A DNA stretch of 64,000 nt, from the NCBI RefSeq assembly GCF_005503625.1, contig NZ_SCMX01000027.1, positions 1 through 64,000 on the forward strand, read 5' to 3'. Both the position numbers and the translations under genes were made by a program. Position 1 is the first letter of the stretch. Each line of letters begins with the position of its first letter. Positions 8,820 through 17,884 of the stretch are shown piece after piece. The stretch is from Cupriavidus sp. 2SB. GTDB lineage: Bacteria > Pseudomonadota > Gammaproteobacteria > Burkholderiales > Burkholderiaceae. The notes beneath the pieces are model-generated. The model saw nothing but the letters and a program-made list of their open reading frames with translations. It was not told the origin of the DNA and did no database searches.

Positions 8820-9890
8820 ATGGATGCATTCATGACTGACGCCGAAGGCGTCAACGCAGGCCGCCGACGTCTGCTTAAGACTGGCGCCGCATTGGGCGCG
8901 GTGGTCGCAAGCGGCTCCGCACTGGCCCAGAGCTTCGAGTTCAAGGCGGCGCAGCGCTATCCCGATCCTGCCGTCGAGATCCTCGACCCGAGTTTCGCAA
9001 AGTACCGGCTGTTCAGCTCGACGGTGGAGCAGGTGGCTACCGGCTTCCGCTGGGTGGAAGGCCCGGTCTATTTTGCCGATGGCCGGTATCTGCTGTTCTC
9101 CGATATCCCGAACAACCGCATTATCAAGTTCGATGAAACGTCGAACCAGTGGAGCGTGTTCCGCTCGCCCGCCAATTTCACCAACGGGCACTGCCGGGAC
9201 AAGCAGGGCCGATTAATCAGTTGCGAACACCTGACGCGCCGCGTGACGCGCACCGAGTACGACGGCTCGATCACCGTGCTGGCTGATCGCTACCAGGGCA
9301 AGCGCTTCAACTCTCCCAACGATATCGTGTGCAAGTCGGACGGCTCGCTCTGGTTCACCGATCCCCCGTTTGGCATTTCGGGGGAATGGGAAGGCGACAA
9401 GGCCGCATCGGAACTGCCGCACGCGGTCTACCGGATCGATCCGAGCGACAACAGCGTCACGCAGGTGATTGGCGACCTGAACGGTCCGAACGGGCTGGCG
9501 TTCTCTCCTGACGAGAAGAAGCTCTACGTGATCGAGTCGCGCGCCCAGCCTAACCGGCTCATGTGGGCCTACGACGTGGGTGCGGACGGCCGCCTGGGCA
9601 ACAAGACCCGGTTGCTCGATGCGAACGGTCCGGGGGCGCTGGACGGCTTCAAGGTCGATATCGACGGCAACATCTGGGCAGGCTGGGGCAGCAACGGCGC
9701 GGCGGGCGCAGACCCGTCAAAGCTGGACGGCGTGCGGATTTTCAATCCGCAGGGCAAGGCCATCGGACATATTCACCTGCCGGAACGCTGTCCGAACCTG
9801 TGCTTCGGCGGCCCCAAGCGGAACCGGCTCTATATGGCCAGTAGCCACTCGGTGTACGCGCTGTATGTGGAGACCCGGGGAGCAGTCTGA
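8820..9890 (+). CDS. Tat-exported SMP-30/gluconolactonase family lactonase
   Basis: 356 aa. The N-terminus has a twin-arginine signal (GRRRLLKTGAALG ... SALAQ, cleavage near residue 37). The remainder is a six-bladed SMP-30/Gluconolaconase/LRE propeller: RWVEGPVYFADG, FNSPNDIVCKSDGSLWFTDP, GPNGLAFSPDE and GALDGFKVDIDGNIW, including the conserved acidic and asparagine metal ligands. It likely hydrolyses a sugar lactone in the periplasm; the substrate is not predictable. AGGAG lies 9 nt before the ATG. It stands alone, divergent from the dehydrogenase across 237 bp. Confidence 0.85.
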   Translation: MDAFMTDAEGVNAGRRRLLKTGAALGAVVASGSALAQSFEFKAAQRYPDPAVEILDPSFAKYRLFSSTVEQVATGFRWVEGPVYFADGRYLLFSDIPNNRIIKFDETSNQWSVFRSPANFTNGHCRDKQGRLISCEHLTRRVTRTEYDGSITVLADRYQGKRFNSPNDIVCKSDGSLWFTDPPFGISGEWEGDKAASELPHAVYRIDPSDNSVTQVIGDLNGPNGLAFSPDEKKLYVIESRAQPNRLMWAYDVGADGRLGNKTRLLDANGPGALDGFKVDIDGNIWAGWGSNGAAGADPSKLDGVRIFNPQGKAIGHIHLPERCPNLCFGGPKRNRLYMASSHSVYALYVETRGAV

Positions 9891-9936
9891 TTCCGAAGGG
9901 GAAGGCGACGGCGGACGCGGCTGAAATCTTTTACAT

Positions 9937-9971
9937 CACGGGCAAAGAAGACTGAATTCCAATTGCCCGTG
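9937..9971. repeat. Inverted repeat after the lactonase gene
   Basis: Perfect 9-bp arms (CACGGGCAA at 9937-9945, TTGCCCGTG at 9963-9971) with a 17-nt spacer. It is 46 bp after the lactonase stop and 74 bp before the next start. It could end the upstream transcript or be an operator for the channel gene. Confidence 0.6.
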
Positions 9972-10002
9972 AATCTGCGAGGATGCTGTATTCGCCTCAC
10001 AA

Positions 10003-10019
10003 CGGGCGCCTGGCGCCCG
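10003..10019 (+). repeat. Tight hairpin in the leader of the outer-membrane channel gene
   Basis: CGGGCGC (10003-10009) and GCGCCCG (10013-10019) pair over a 3-nt loop, about 25 nt before the start codon and just before the AGGAG ribosome binding site. Confidence 0.55.
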
Positions 10020-10044
10020 ACGCAGCCCCTTCAGGAGAGACAGC

Positions 10045-11016
10045 ATGAAACGCGTAAGTACCGCGATTCTCGGCGCAATGGCCGCAGGCGGACTTTGGCT
10101 GTCCCCGATTGCACACGCGACGGAAGGGGCGTTGGGTCGGCCGGTGGCCGGGACCAATGTGTCGGCGAATGCGGGCGTGATTCCGGACCAGCCGGTCTGG
10201 ATTGCCAATCTCCAGCAGATCTATCTGGACGGTTCGATCGACGGGGCGCGCCAGATTCCGATTGGCGGACGTACCACGGCCGGTATCGACGCCAAGGTCG
10301 CGTTGACCTTGGCCACCATCATGAAGGTCTGGGATACCGGCCCCGGCGCGTGGAATTTTGCATCGAGCTTCACGCTTCCCTATGTGTGGACCACCGTGCA
10401 TACCAGCGCGACGTTCGCCGGCCCTGGTGGCGGGTCGTTCTCGCGCGGGTCGTCGGATCGTGCATCGAATCTCTACGACATCTATTTCAGTCCCATCGTC
10501 GCGGGTTATCACTTCTCGAAGACCAGCCACATGGCGTTGAGCTTCAACGTGTGGGCGCCGACCGGGCACTACGACAAGAACGCGCTGGCCAATCCCGGCT
10601 TGAACACCTGGACCTTCGTGCCCCAGGTGGCATACACGCACCTGATGCCGCAATACGGACTGGAGTTCAACGCACTGGCCGCGTTCCAGTTTTACACCCG
10701 CAATTCGGCGACCGATTACCAGAACGCGCCGTTGTTCACGTTCGATGTCATGGGTGTCAAGAAATTCGGCAACTGGGGTGCCGGTCTCGTGATGGGCACG
10801 GTGCAGCAACTCGGCAACGATTCCGGTCCGGTGGCAGATCGCCTGAACGGCTTCCGGGGACATGACTTCGCGCTGGGTCCGATCATTACCTACGACACCA
10901 AGCTCGGTGGCAAGGCGCCGTTGTCCCTGAGCCTGCGCTGGGTGCCCACGGTCAGCAGCAAGAACCGGCTGGACAGCACGGCCACGGTACAGGCGACGGC
11001 TACACTCGTATTCTGA
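10045..11016 (+). CDS. SphA/MetA-pathway phenol-degradation-type outer-membrane channel
   Basis: 323 aa. A Sec signal (MKRVSTAIL ... IAHA, cleavage near 26) is followed by a beta-strand-rich protein of alternating hydrophobic residues ending in VQATATLVF with a C-terminal Phe, the outer-membrane barrel signature. Segments such as SPIVAGYHFSKTSHMALSF, WAPTGHYDK and LSLRWVPTVSSKNRL match the Phenol_MetA_deg (PF13557) transporter family, thought to admit aromatic or hydrophobic compounds. A strong AGGAG precedes the ATG. No aromatic-degradation genes adjoin it, so the substrate is unknown. Confidence 0.82.
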   Translation: MKRVSTAILGAMAAGGLWLSPIAHATEGALGRPVAGTNVSANAGVIPDQPVWIANLQQIYLDGSIDGARQIPIGGRTTAGIDAKVALTLATIMKVWDTGPGAWNFASSFTLPYVWTTVHTSATFAGPGGGSFSRGSSDRASNLYDIYFSPIVAGYHFSKTSHMALSFNVWAPTGHYDKNALANPGLNTWTFVPQVAYTHLMPQYGLEFNALAAFQFYTRNSATDYQNAPLFTFDVMGVKKFGNWGAGLVMGTVQQLGNDSGPVADRLNGFRGHDFALGPIITYDTKLGGKAPLSLSLRWVPTVSSKNRLDSTATVQATATLVF

Positions 11017-11106
11017 GCGCGCCTTGTGACCTGAAACAAAGAGGCGATCTACCGCGCTGGCATCATCGAATGCAGGGTTTTTCTGACGCTGCATAGGGTG
11101 ATTGCC

Positions 11107-11451
11107 ATGAAAGTTTTTCGATTTTCCCACTTGGTGTCTGTCGCCGCGCTGGCGGGCGCCACCGCATTTGCGGGTGTGGTACATGCCGATAGCGATGGAT
11201 ACGGCGCTCGCGCCGCGCTGCGCACCGGAGACATCGTGCCGATCTCGCGGGTGCTGGATACGGTGACGCGTCAGTACAACGGCGACGTCATTGAAATCAA
11301 GCTCGATCGTGATCACGGCCGCTGGACCTACGAGGTTGAAATCGTGCTCCCCAATGGCGCCATTGCCGAACTGGAGTACGACGCCCGCGACCTGAAACCG
11401 CTCAGCGCGTGGGGCCACGAACTGGAAAAAGCCCGCAAGCCGGCTGGATAA
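11107..11451 (+). CDS. Periplasmic PepSY-domain protein
   Basis: 114 aa from MKVFRFSH; a GTG nine bases upstream is an alternative start. Signal peptide to about residue 29 (GVVHA), then one PepSY domain: ISRVLDTVTRQYNGDVIEIKLDRDHGRWTYEVEIVLPNG matches the pattern in which a helix leads to a beta-sheet with WxYEV. Such small single-PepSY proteins are often encoded with two-component systems or peptidases and may act as inhibitors or sensors. None is next to this gene, so the role is unknown. Confidence 0.8.
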   Translation: MKVFRFSHLVSVAALAGATAFAGVVHADSDGYGARAALRTGDIVPISRVLDTVTRQYNGDVIEIKLDRDHGRWTYEVEIVLPNGAIAELEYDARDLKPLSAWGHELEKARKPAG

Positions 11452-11540
11452 GGCCACGGCATCGGGCGGGCATGGCGGCGGCGCGCCTCGGGTATCATCG
11501 CGCCTTTCGTTTTTTCTTCGCGCGTCGCTGCCGTTTCGCC

Positions 11541-13181
11541 TTGTCACAAGCTGTACCTCATGCCGGCACATCGATCCGCCGGCGCCAACGCCCGGCCGTT
11601 GCGCCCGCGCGTCAACTAGGTCCCCATCATTTCGCGTTCTATCGCGGTCATCTGCAAGGGTTGGAGCTTGGGCGGCTGTCTGCCCGGTATCTCGGGCAGG
11701 GTCTTGATCTGCGCCAGGCTCGCTCGACGCTAGGCTGGATCGAGGATGAACTGGCGCGCGGCGTGAGGCGTCTGGCCACACGGCCCCGTCAGGATGGCGA
11801 GGCCACCTTGCTGACGGAATCGGTTTGGCTGGCGCTGATCCGCGCCCGGCCGCAGGAAACGGCAACGGCGCGTCAGGCTCGCCAGCGCAAGCTGCTGCGC
11901 GCGCTCGATGCCTTGCAGCCTTTGCTGCTGGTGCGTCCGCTGCCGGGCGACGCCGTGGCTGGCTGGTTTATCCCTGCTGTTGCCGAGAAGCTCGTTGCCG
12001 CCGGTTGGCATACGCTTGATGCATTGCGCGCAGCCATCTCCGACGATCCGCGACAGTGGTATCGCCATGCTCGCGGAATCGGCGTAGCCACCGCGCAAGA
12101 CATCGAGGCGTGGCTGCAGGATCAATCATTCGCCGTGTCGACGATGGGCTTGGCGTCCGTGGCACCGCTGGAGACGCTACGGCAGGGACCCGCACAGGCC
12201 GATGCAGCGGCCATGGAAGCCTGGCTGGATCACTATCTGCCCGAGACAAGTCATACGTGGCGAGCCTATCGCACGCAGGCGGAGCGCTTCCTGCTCTGGA
12301 CGGTGCATGCGCGGGGCCGGGCACTGGCCGACCTGACTGCGGAGGATGGCAGCGCCTACACCGGCTTTCTTGCCGATCCGCAGCCTGCCGCGCAATGGGT
12401 GGGCAGGCGTGGCACACCGCGCGACCGTCCCGAATGGCGTCCGTTCGAGGGGCCGCTGTCGGCAGCAAGCGTCCGCCATGCCGTCAAGATCGTCAAGGCG
12501 TTATGCGCGTGGCTGGTGGAGCAGGGGCGATTGACAGCCAACCCGTTCCAGTCCGTGCTGCCAGCGCCGGAGCCCGCGCCACGCATCCGCGCAGAGCGCA
12601 GCTTCAGTGCGGTGCAGTGGCAGTACCTGAAAACGTTCGTCTCAACCCTCGACGCCGACGATCCTCGCACGGTTCGCCTGCGTTTCATGCTGCGATTTGC
12701 CTACGCCACCGGCTTGCGGATATCGGAACAATCCCGGGCGACCGTGGCCGATCTGCGGATGAATGACGGCTGGACGCTCGACGTGCCGGGCGCCCGCACG
12801 CGTACCGTGACGCTGCCAGAAACCGTGATCGATGCCCTGCGCGACCACATGGAAGCACGCGGCCTGGGACGCGATATCGAACGCCTGCCGGCGACGACCC
12901 CGCTGATCGGCCGTATCAAAGATGCCCTCAGCGATGCGTCGCTGTCAGTGGCGCAGGTGGCGGCCATCTGGAAGCGCTGTTTTGCACAAGCCGGCAAGTC
13001 CCTGGCGACTGGTGATGCCAAGGGCGCGGCGCAACTGGCACAGGCCAGCGCGCACTGGCTGCGTCACACGGCCGGCGCACATGCGCTGGCGCGCGGCATG
13101 AGCCGCAAAGCCGTGCAGCAGCAACTTGGCCACGCGTCGATAACGACCACCGCAGCCTATGCGGACCCCGCATTGCACTGA
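11541..13181 (+). CDS. Tyrosine recombinase/phage integrase family protein (orphan)
   Basis: About 546 aa from a TTG at 11541; the open frame extends to 11409, overlapping the PepSY gene, but that part looks non-coding. An N-terminal helical region (LGPHHFAFYRGHLQGLELGRL) is typical of a proteobacterial integrase group with an extra N-terminal domain. A SAM-like core-binding domain follows (about 12200-12560), then the catalytic domain with Arg in YATGLRISE (about 12700-12726), HWLRHT (about 13051) and LGHASITTTAAYAD with the nucleophilic Tyr (about 13157). All catalytic residues appear present. No att repeats, tRNA or phage genes are adjacent, so it may be a chromosomal recombinase rather than a mobile-element remnant. 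Confidence 0.82.
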   Translation: MSQAVPHAGTSIRRRQRPAVAPARQLGPHHFAFYRGHLQGLELGRLSARYLGQGLDLRQARSTLGWIEDELARGVRRLATRPRQDGEATLLTESVWLALIRARPQETATARQARQRKLLRALDALQPLLLVRPLPGDAVAGWFIPAVAEKLVAAGWHTLDALRAAISDDPRQWYRHARGIGVATAQDIEAWLQDQSFAVSTMGLASVAPLETLRQGPAQADAAAMEAWLDHYLPETSHTWRAYRTQAERFLLWTVHARGRALADLTAEDGSAYTGFLADPQPAAQWVGRRGTPRDRPEWRPFEGPLSAASVRHAVKIVKALCAWLVEQGRLTANPFQSVLPAPEPAPRIRAERSFSAVQWQYLKTFVSTLDADDPRTVRLRFMLRFAYATGLRISEQSRATVADLRMNDGWTLDVPGARTRTVTLPETVIDALRDHMEARGLGRDIERLPATTPLIGRIKDALSDASLSVAQVAAIWKRCFAQAGKSLATGDAKGAAQLAQASAHWLRHTAGAHALARGMSRKAVQQQLGHASITTTAAYADPALH

Positions 13182-13321
13182 GCGGGCGCGTCGTCGCCAC
13201 GATTTCTTTTAGATCTCCATCGAAAACTTTTCATTCCCTGCGCAAGGGCCTGCCGCCCATACTCTGCGAGTCATATGGGCCGGGCGCGCCGCATTGGCGC
13301 CGGCGCTGTTAACGGTACGGA

Positions 13322-14440
13322 ATGGAGAACATGGTCATGGACGGAAATGGGAAGGCCGCGCTGGGTTGGATGAAGGGTCGGACAACGCGTAGGTCGGGCG
13401 CGCTGGCAGCGGCGGCAATCGCCGCTTCGTTGCTTGGGGCACTGGGCGGTTGTGCATCGGGCACGGATGCCACGAGCGCGAGCGAAAGCCAGGCCATTCA
13501 GGCCACCGCACGCGCGAGTGCCACGGCGCTGCCGTCCTGGCGCGATAGCAAATCCCGTCAGGACATCGTGAATTTCGTGGAACGGGTCACGCGGCAGGGC
13601 TCGCCTGACTTCGTGCCGCCCGCCGAGCGCATCGCCGTATTCGACAACGACGGCACGCTCTGGAGCGAGCATCCGCTGTACTTCCAGTATTTCTTCCTGC
13701 TCGACCAGGTGAAGGCTGCCGCGCCGCAGCATCCCGAATGGAAAAACGATCCGGCGTTCAAGGCGATCATGGCGAACGATATCGCTGGCGCCGCCAAGGA
13801 AGAAAAACGCCTGTTGAGCCTGATTGCGCAAGTCAGCGGCGGCATGACCGTGGATGCGTACGACAAGACCATCCGCAACTGGCTCGACACTGCCCGGCAT
13901 CCCACGCTCAATCGTCGCTTCACCGATCTGGTTTATCAGCCGCAACTGGAACTGATGAATTACCTGCGCGCGAACGGGTTCAAGACCTTCATCGTGTCGG
14001 GCGGCACGCTCGAATTCATGCGGCCGTGGTCCGAGCGGGTGTACGGCATTCCGCCCGAGCAGGTGGTGGGTTCGACCTACGGCATCACCTACACCATGCG
14101 CGACGGCCAGATGACACTGGTGCGCGGACCAAAGATCGAATTCATCAATGATGGCCCGGGCAAGCCGGTGGGCATCTATCGACATATTGGCCGGCGCCCG
14201 ATCCTGGCCGTCGGGAATTCGGACGGCGACCTGCAGATGCTGCAGTACACCATGGCCGGTGCCGGGCCACGCATGGCAGTGCTCGTGCATCACGACGACG
14301 CCCAGCGCGAGTTTGCCTATGACCGCAAGACCTCGATCGGCACGCTCGACAAGGCGCTGGACGAAGCCGGCAAGAAGGGTTGGACCGTGATCAGCATGAA
14401 GCAGGACTGGAGCCAGATCTATCCGGCTGCGCGACCCTGA
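13322..14440 (+). CDS. Secreted HAD-family phosphatase (predicted lipoprotein)
   Basis: 372 aa. Signal ends at the lipobox LGGC (about residue 44). HAD motif I is FDNDGTLW, motif II is IVSGGT, and motif III/IV lies in ILAVGNSDGDLQM, so the catalytic Asp pair is intact. It likely acts as a periplasmic or outer-membrane-anchored phosphatase. It precedes the FGE and sulfatase genes in the same direction by 197 bp, hinting at sequential removal of phosphate and sulfate from a common substrate; this is inference. Starts at 13331 and 13337 are alternatives; GGAG at 13324-13327 favours the latter. Confidence 0.85.
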   Translation: MENMVMDGNGKAALGWMKGRTTRRSGALAAAAIAASLLGALGGCASGTDATSASESQAIQATARASATALPSWRDSKSRQDIVNFVERVTRQGSPDFVPPAERIAVFDNDGTLWSEHPLYFQYFFLLDQVKAAAPQHPEWKNDPAFKAIMANDIAGAAKEEKRLLSLIAQVSGGMTVDAYDKTIRNWLDTARHPTLNRRFTDLVYQPQLELMNYLRANGFKTFIVSGGTLEFMRPWSERVYGIPPEQVVGSTYGITYTMRDGQMTLVRGPKIEFINDGPGKPVGIYRHIGRRPILAVGNSDGDLQMLQYTMAGAGPRMAVLVHHDDAQREFAYDRKTSIGTLDKALDEAGKKGWTVISMKQDWSQIYPAARP

Positions 14441-14637
14441 GCGATGGGCCAGGCGCGGCATGTGGTGCGGAATCCTCCACAAAAAAAGCGTAGCGCCTGC
14501 CGCGCGCGATTTACCAAATAATTTAATTCACTCGCTCTCACGTTCAAGAAAGTGTGACTTCTGATTGTGCTGGTCATCTGACATGATTTCTTTGCCCGCA
14601 CAGGGGCAGGTGGCTTGTACGTCAGGAGGCTTCGCCG
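14441..14637 (+). promoter_or_regulatory. Spacer before the FGE gene with AT-rich tract and strong RBS
   Basis: 197 bp without a gene. An A7 tract and an AT-rich stretch (about 14508-14528) may be part of a promoter, but no clear -35/-10 pair is visible. AGGAGG lies 8 nt before the FGE start. Confidence 0.4.
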
Positions 14638-15846
14638 ATGAGGGGACGCGCTGTAGAGGGTGGTCAGCACGCAGGACGTAGCCGCAGTCGGCGCATTCTC
14701 GTCGGCGCGCTGCTTTGCTTCGGCGTCGCAGCGGGCGCCGGTGCCAGCTACTGGTATGCGCAAGGCCGGACGCCAGTGGCGCAGGCCATCCTTGTAGGCG
14801 ATGGCAAGACGGGGCCGGCCGGCATGGTGCGCGTGCCCGGTGGCGAATTCCTGATGGGCAGCGACAGCAAGATGGCGCAGCCCAACGAAAAACCCGCACA
14901 CAAGGTGCAGGTCCACGCCTTCTGGATGGACCAGCATCACGTCACCAATGCCGAGTTCCGCAAGTTCGTCGAGGCAACCGGCTACGTGTCGACGGCGGAG
15001 CGTAAGCCTGACTGGGAAACGCTGCGCGTCCAGTTGCCTCCCGGCACGCCCCGTCCGCCCGATAGCGCGATGGTGGCAGGCGGCATGGTCTTTGTCGGCA
15101 CGGCACGGCCTGTGCCATTGCAGGACTACTCGCGCTGGTGGCGCTATGTGCCGGGCGCCAACTGGCGTCATCCGGCGGGCCCCGGCAGCTCCATCGAAGG
15201 CAAGGACAACCATCCCGTGGTGCAAGTCTCGTACGAGGATGCGCAAGCCTATGCCAAATGGATCGGCAAGCGACTACCTACCGAGGCGGAGTGGGAGTTT
15301 GCCGCGCGAGGCGGGCTGGAGCAGGCCACCTACGCCTGGGGCGACCAGTTCGCGCCCGATGGCAAGCAGATGGCGAATGTCTGGCAGGGCCAGCAAAGCC
15401 AGCCGTTTCCTGTGATCAGCCCCAAGGCCGGCGGTGCCCTTGGCACCAACCCCGTCGGCACGTTCCCATCTAACGGCTATGGCCTGTCCGACATGACGGG
15501 GAATGCGTGGCAATGGGTGGCCGACTGGTATCGCGCCGACCAGTTCCGGCGCGAAGCCGTCAGGGCGCAGCCCATATCGAATCCAGACGGCCCAGGGGCG
15601 TCATGGGACCCTTCCGAGCCAGGTGTGCCGGTCACCGCGCCCAAGCGTGTGACGCGGGGCGGCTCCTTCCTCTGCAACGAAGACTATTGCCTGAGTTATC
15701 GACCCAGCGCGCGGCGCGGGACCGATCCGTACAACAGCATGTCGCACCTGGGGTTCCGTCTGGTGCTCGACGAAGGGCGCTGGGCCGAGATGCAGAGGCA
15801 GGCGCCGATTGCCATGGGTGCAGGGGCGGGGCCGACGGAACGTTAG
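14638..15846 (+). CDS. Membrane-anchored formylglycine-generating enzyme (sulfatase-modifying factor)
   Basis: 402 aa. Residues 19-39 form a single N-terminal transmembrane or signal-anchor segment after a basic stretch (RSRSRR), placing the catalytic domain in the periplasm. The FGE-sulfatase domain starts at MVRVPGGEFLMGSD and ends LGFRLVLD. The two active-site cysteines of aerobic FGE are present: Cys346 and Cys351 in GGSFLCNEDYC. That separates it from the many FGE-fold proteins without catalysis. It should convert the sulfatase Cys to formylglycine using O2. The sulfatase gene follows after 62 bp. Confidence 0.92.
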   Translation: MRGRAVEGGQHAGRSRSRRILVGALLCFGVAAGAGASYWYAQGRTPVAQAILVGDGKTGPAGMVRVPGGEFLMGSDSKMAQPNEKPAHKVQVHAFWMDQHHVTNAEFRKFVEATGYVSTAERKPDWETLRVQLPPGTPRPPDSAMVAGGMVFVGTARPVPLQDYSRWWRYVPGANWRHPAGPGSSIEGKDNHPVVQVSYEDAQAYAKWIGKRLPTEAEWEFAARGGLEQATYAWGDQFAPDGKQMANVWQGQQSQPFPVISPKAGGALGTNPVGTFPSNGYGLSDMTGNAWQWVADWYRADQFRREAVRAQPISNPDGPGASWDPSEPGVPVTAPKRVTRGGSFLCNEDYCLSYRPSARRGTDPYNSMSHLGFRLVLDEGRWAEMQRQAPIAMGAGAGPTER

Positions 15847-15908
15847 CGCTGTGCCACGCCTCGCATGCTGCATGCAGGTTGAAACCGCTGGACTACCGGG
15901 AGCATGAA

Positions 15909-17666
15909 TTGAAAAGACGAATGGTGACATCCTCGGCAAGGAGTGGGGCGCGCCTTGCGATGGTGGCCGCTGCGGTTGCCATCATGGCAATCGCCGGCTG
16001 CAAGAAGGCGGACGAGTCCGCGAAACAGGCCCCGGCCGCGCAGTCGCCAACCCCGGCCGCTGCTACCGCGCCGGCGACTCCCGCGACCACCGTGCCGGCC
16101 CAGCCGCCAGCGCAGTCCAATCTCCCAGTCGCGCCAGATGCGGCCTCCGCGCCCACTGCCCTCAACACCTCGGGCAAGAAGCCCAACATCCTGGTGATCT
16201 TTGGCGATGACATCGGCCAGACCAACATCAGCGCCTACAGCATGGGCGTGCTGGGCTACCGTACGCCGAACATCGACCGCATCGCCCGTGAAGGGATGAT
16301 GTTCACGGACTACTACGCCGAGAACAGCTGCACGGCGGGCCGCTCGTCGTTCATCACCGGCCAGTCCCCGCTGCGCACCGGCTTGTCCAAGGTGGGCGCG
16401 CCCGGCGCCACCGTGGGCCTGCAGGCACGGGACGTGACCATTGCCGAAGCGCTCAAGCCGCTGGGCTATGCCACCGGACAGTTTGGCAAGAACCACCTTG
16501 GTGATCGTGACGAGTACCTGCCCACGAAGCACGGCTTCGACGAGTTCTACGGCAACCTGTATCACCTGAATGCCGAGGAAGAACCGCAGCGCCCGTACTG
16601 GCCCAAGGACAAGAACGATCCGTTCGTGAAGAACTTCTCGCCGCGTGGCGTGCTGCACTCCACGGCAGACGGCAAGATCGAGGACACCGGGCCGCTGACC
16701 ACCAAGCGCATGGAGACCATCGACGACGAGACGACGGACGCGGCGCAGAAGTTCATCACCAAGCAGGTGCAGGCGGACAAGCCGTTCTTTGTCTGGATGA
16801 ACACCACGCGCATGCACGCCTATACCCATGTGCGGGAGTCGATGCAGGGCCAGAGCGGCATGCCGGGCAACGAGTATGCCGATGGCATGATGGAACACGA
16901 CGGCGATGTGGGCAAGCTGCTCAAGACGCTGGACGACCTGAAGGTGGCGGATAACACCATCGTTATCTACACCACCGACAATGGTCCTAACCAGTGGTCC
17001 TGGCCAGACGCTGCCACCACGCCGTTCCGCAGCGAAAAGGACACCAACTGGGAAGGCGCGTTCCGCGTGCCGGCCATGGTCCGGTGGCCGGGCAAGATCA
17101 AGCCGGGCACGGTCAGCAACGAGATGTTCTCGGGTCTGGACTGGTTCCCGACGCTGCTGGCTGCGGTGGGCGATGGCGATGTCAAGGACCGGCTGCTCAA
17201 GGGCGCCTCGCTGGGCAGCAAGAACGCCAAGGTCCATCTGGATGGCTTCAACCAATTGCCCTACCTGACGGGGCAGACCAACACGGGTGCGCGCAACGAG
17301 TTCTATTACTTCAACGACGACGGCGTACTAGTGGCGATGCGTTACCAGAACTGGAAAGTCGTGTTCTGCGAGCAGACTACGCCGGGCGGCTTCCAGGTCT
17401 GGCAAGACCCGTTCAAATGCCTGCGCGTGCCCAAGGTCTTCAACCTGCGCATGGACCCGTACGAGCGCGCGGATATCGTCTCTGATCAGTACAACGACTG
17501 GCTCGCCAAGAATGTCTATCTGACGGAGATCGCGACAATGAGAGCTGCGGCGTTCCTGGAGACTTTCGTCACCTATCCGCCGAGCCAGCGTCCGGCCAGC
17601 TTCAGCATCGATCAGATACGGGAAGATGTCGACCGGAGGATCGCGGAGGGGGCCAAGAAGAAATGA
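15909..17666 (+). CDS. Lipoprotein arylsulfatase (type I, formylglycine-dependent)
   Basis: 585 aa from TTG 15909, preferred because GGGAG lies 6 nt upstream; ATG 15921 is the alternative. The basic start (KRR) and hydrophobic stretch end at the lipobox IAGC (Cys31), followed by a Pro/Ala-rich linker to about 90. The sulfatase domain has the metal-binding DD (100-101) and the signature CTAGR at 141-145, where Cys141 is the residue turned into formylglycine. Further motifs are GKNHLGD and YTTDNGPN. It is likely attached to a membrane facing the periplasm and hydrolyses a sulfate ester. The FGE is directly upstream. A 14-bp hairpin follows. Confidence 0.9.
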   Translation: MKRRMVTSSARSGARLAMVAAAVAIMAIAGCKKADESAKQAPAAQSPTPAAATAPATPATTVPAQPPAQSNLPVAPDAASAPTALNTSGKKPNILVIFGDDIGQTNISAYSMGVLGYRTPNIDRIAREGMMFTDYYAENSCTAGRSSFITGQSPLRTGLSKVGAPGATVGLQARDVTIAEALKPLGYATGQFGKNHLGDRDEYLPTKHGFDEFYGNLYHLNAEEEPQRPYWPKDKNDPFVKNFSPRGVLHSTADGKIEDTGPLTTKRMETIDDETTDAAQKFITKQVQADKPFFVWMNTTRMHAYTHVRESMQGQSGMPGNEYADGMMEHDGDVGKLLKTLDDLKVADNTIVIYTTDNGPNQWSWPDAATTPFRSEKDTNWEGAFRVPAMVRWPGKIKPGTVSNEMFSGLDWFPTLLAAVGDGDVKDRLLKGASLGSKNAKVHLDGFNQLPYLTGQTNTGARNEFYYFNDDGVLVAMRYQNWKVVFCEQTTPGGFQVWQDPFKCLRVPKVFNLRMDPYERADIVSDQYNDWLAKNVYLTEIATMRAAAFLETFVTYPPSQRPASFSIDQIREDVDRRIAEGAKKK

Positions 17667-17718
17667 TGGCTTGCGTGTTCGTCATCGGGCCGTCCTGTCG
17701 TGACGGCAGTTGAAACAG

Positions 17719-17748
17719 GCGAAGGCCCGCGCTTGCGCGGGCCTTCGC
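17719..17748 (+). terminator. Long perfect hairpin after the sulfatase gene
   Basis: GCGAAGGCCCGCGC (17719-17732) and its exact reverse complement (17735-17748) can form a 13-14 bp stem. It separates the sulfatase from the MoxR/VWA operon. There is no T-tract, so termination may be partial. Confidence 0.6.
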
Positions 17749-17884
17749 ACGAATGATCCAGTTCATGATCGAATCCCATGCGGCGGCGGGCAGCCTCCAC
17801 GGAAAGCGTGGTCGGCGGGGGCAATCGGCAGGCGCCGATATACGGACATCCACGGCGGTGCGGCGGGACGGTACGGCCGATCCG

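Noticed and set aside
9997..11865. 622-codon open frame on the minus strand
   Set aside because: Antisense to the outer-membrane channel, PepSY and integrase genes; Arg/His-rich composition typical of GC-rich shadow frames.
11541..13181. Integrated phage or genomic island
   Set aside because: No att repeats, tRNA, phage genes or other mobility genes seen around the recombinase.
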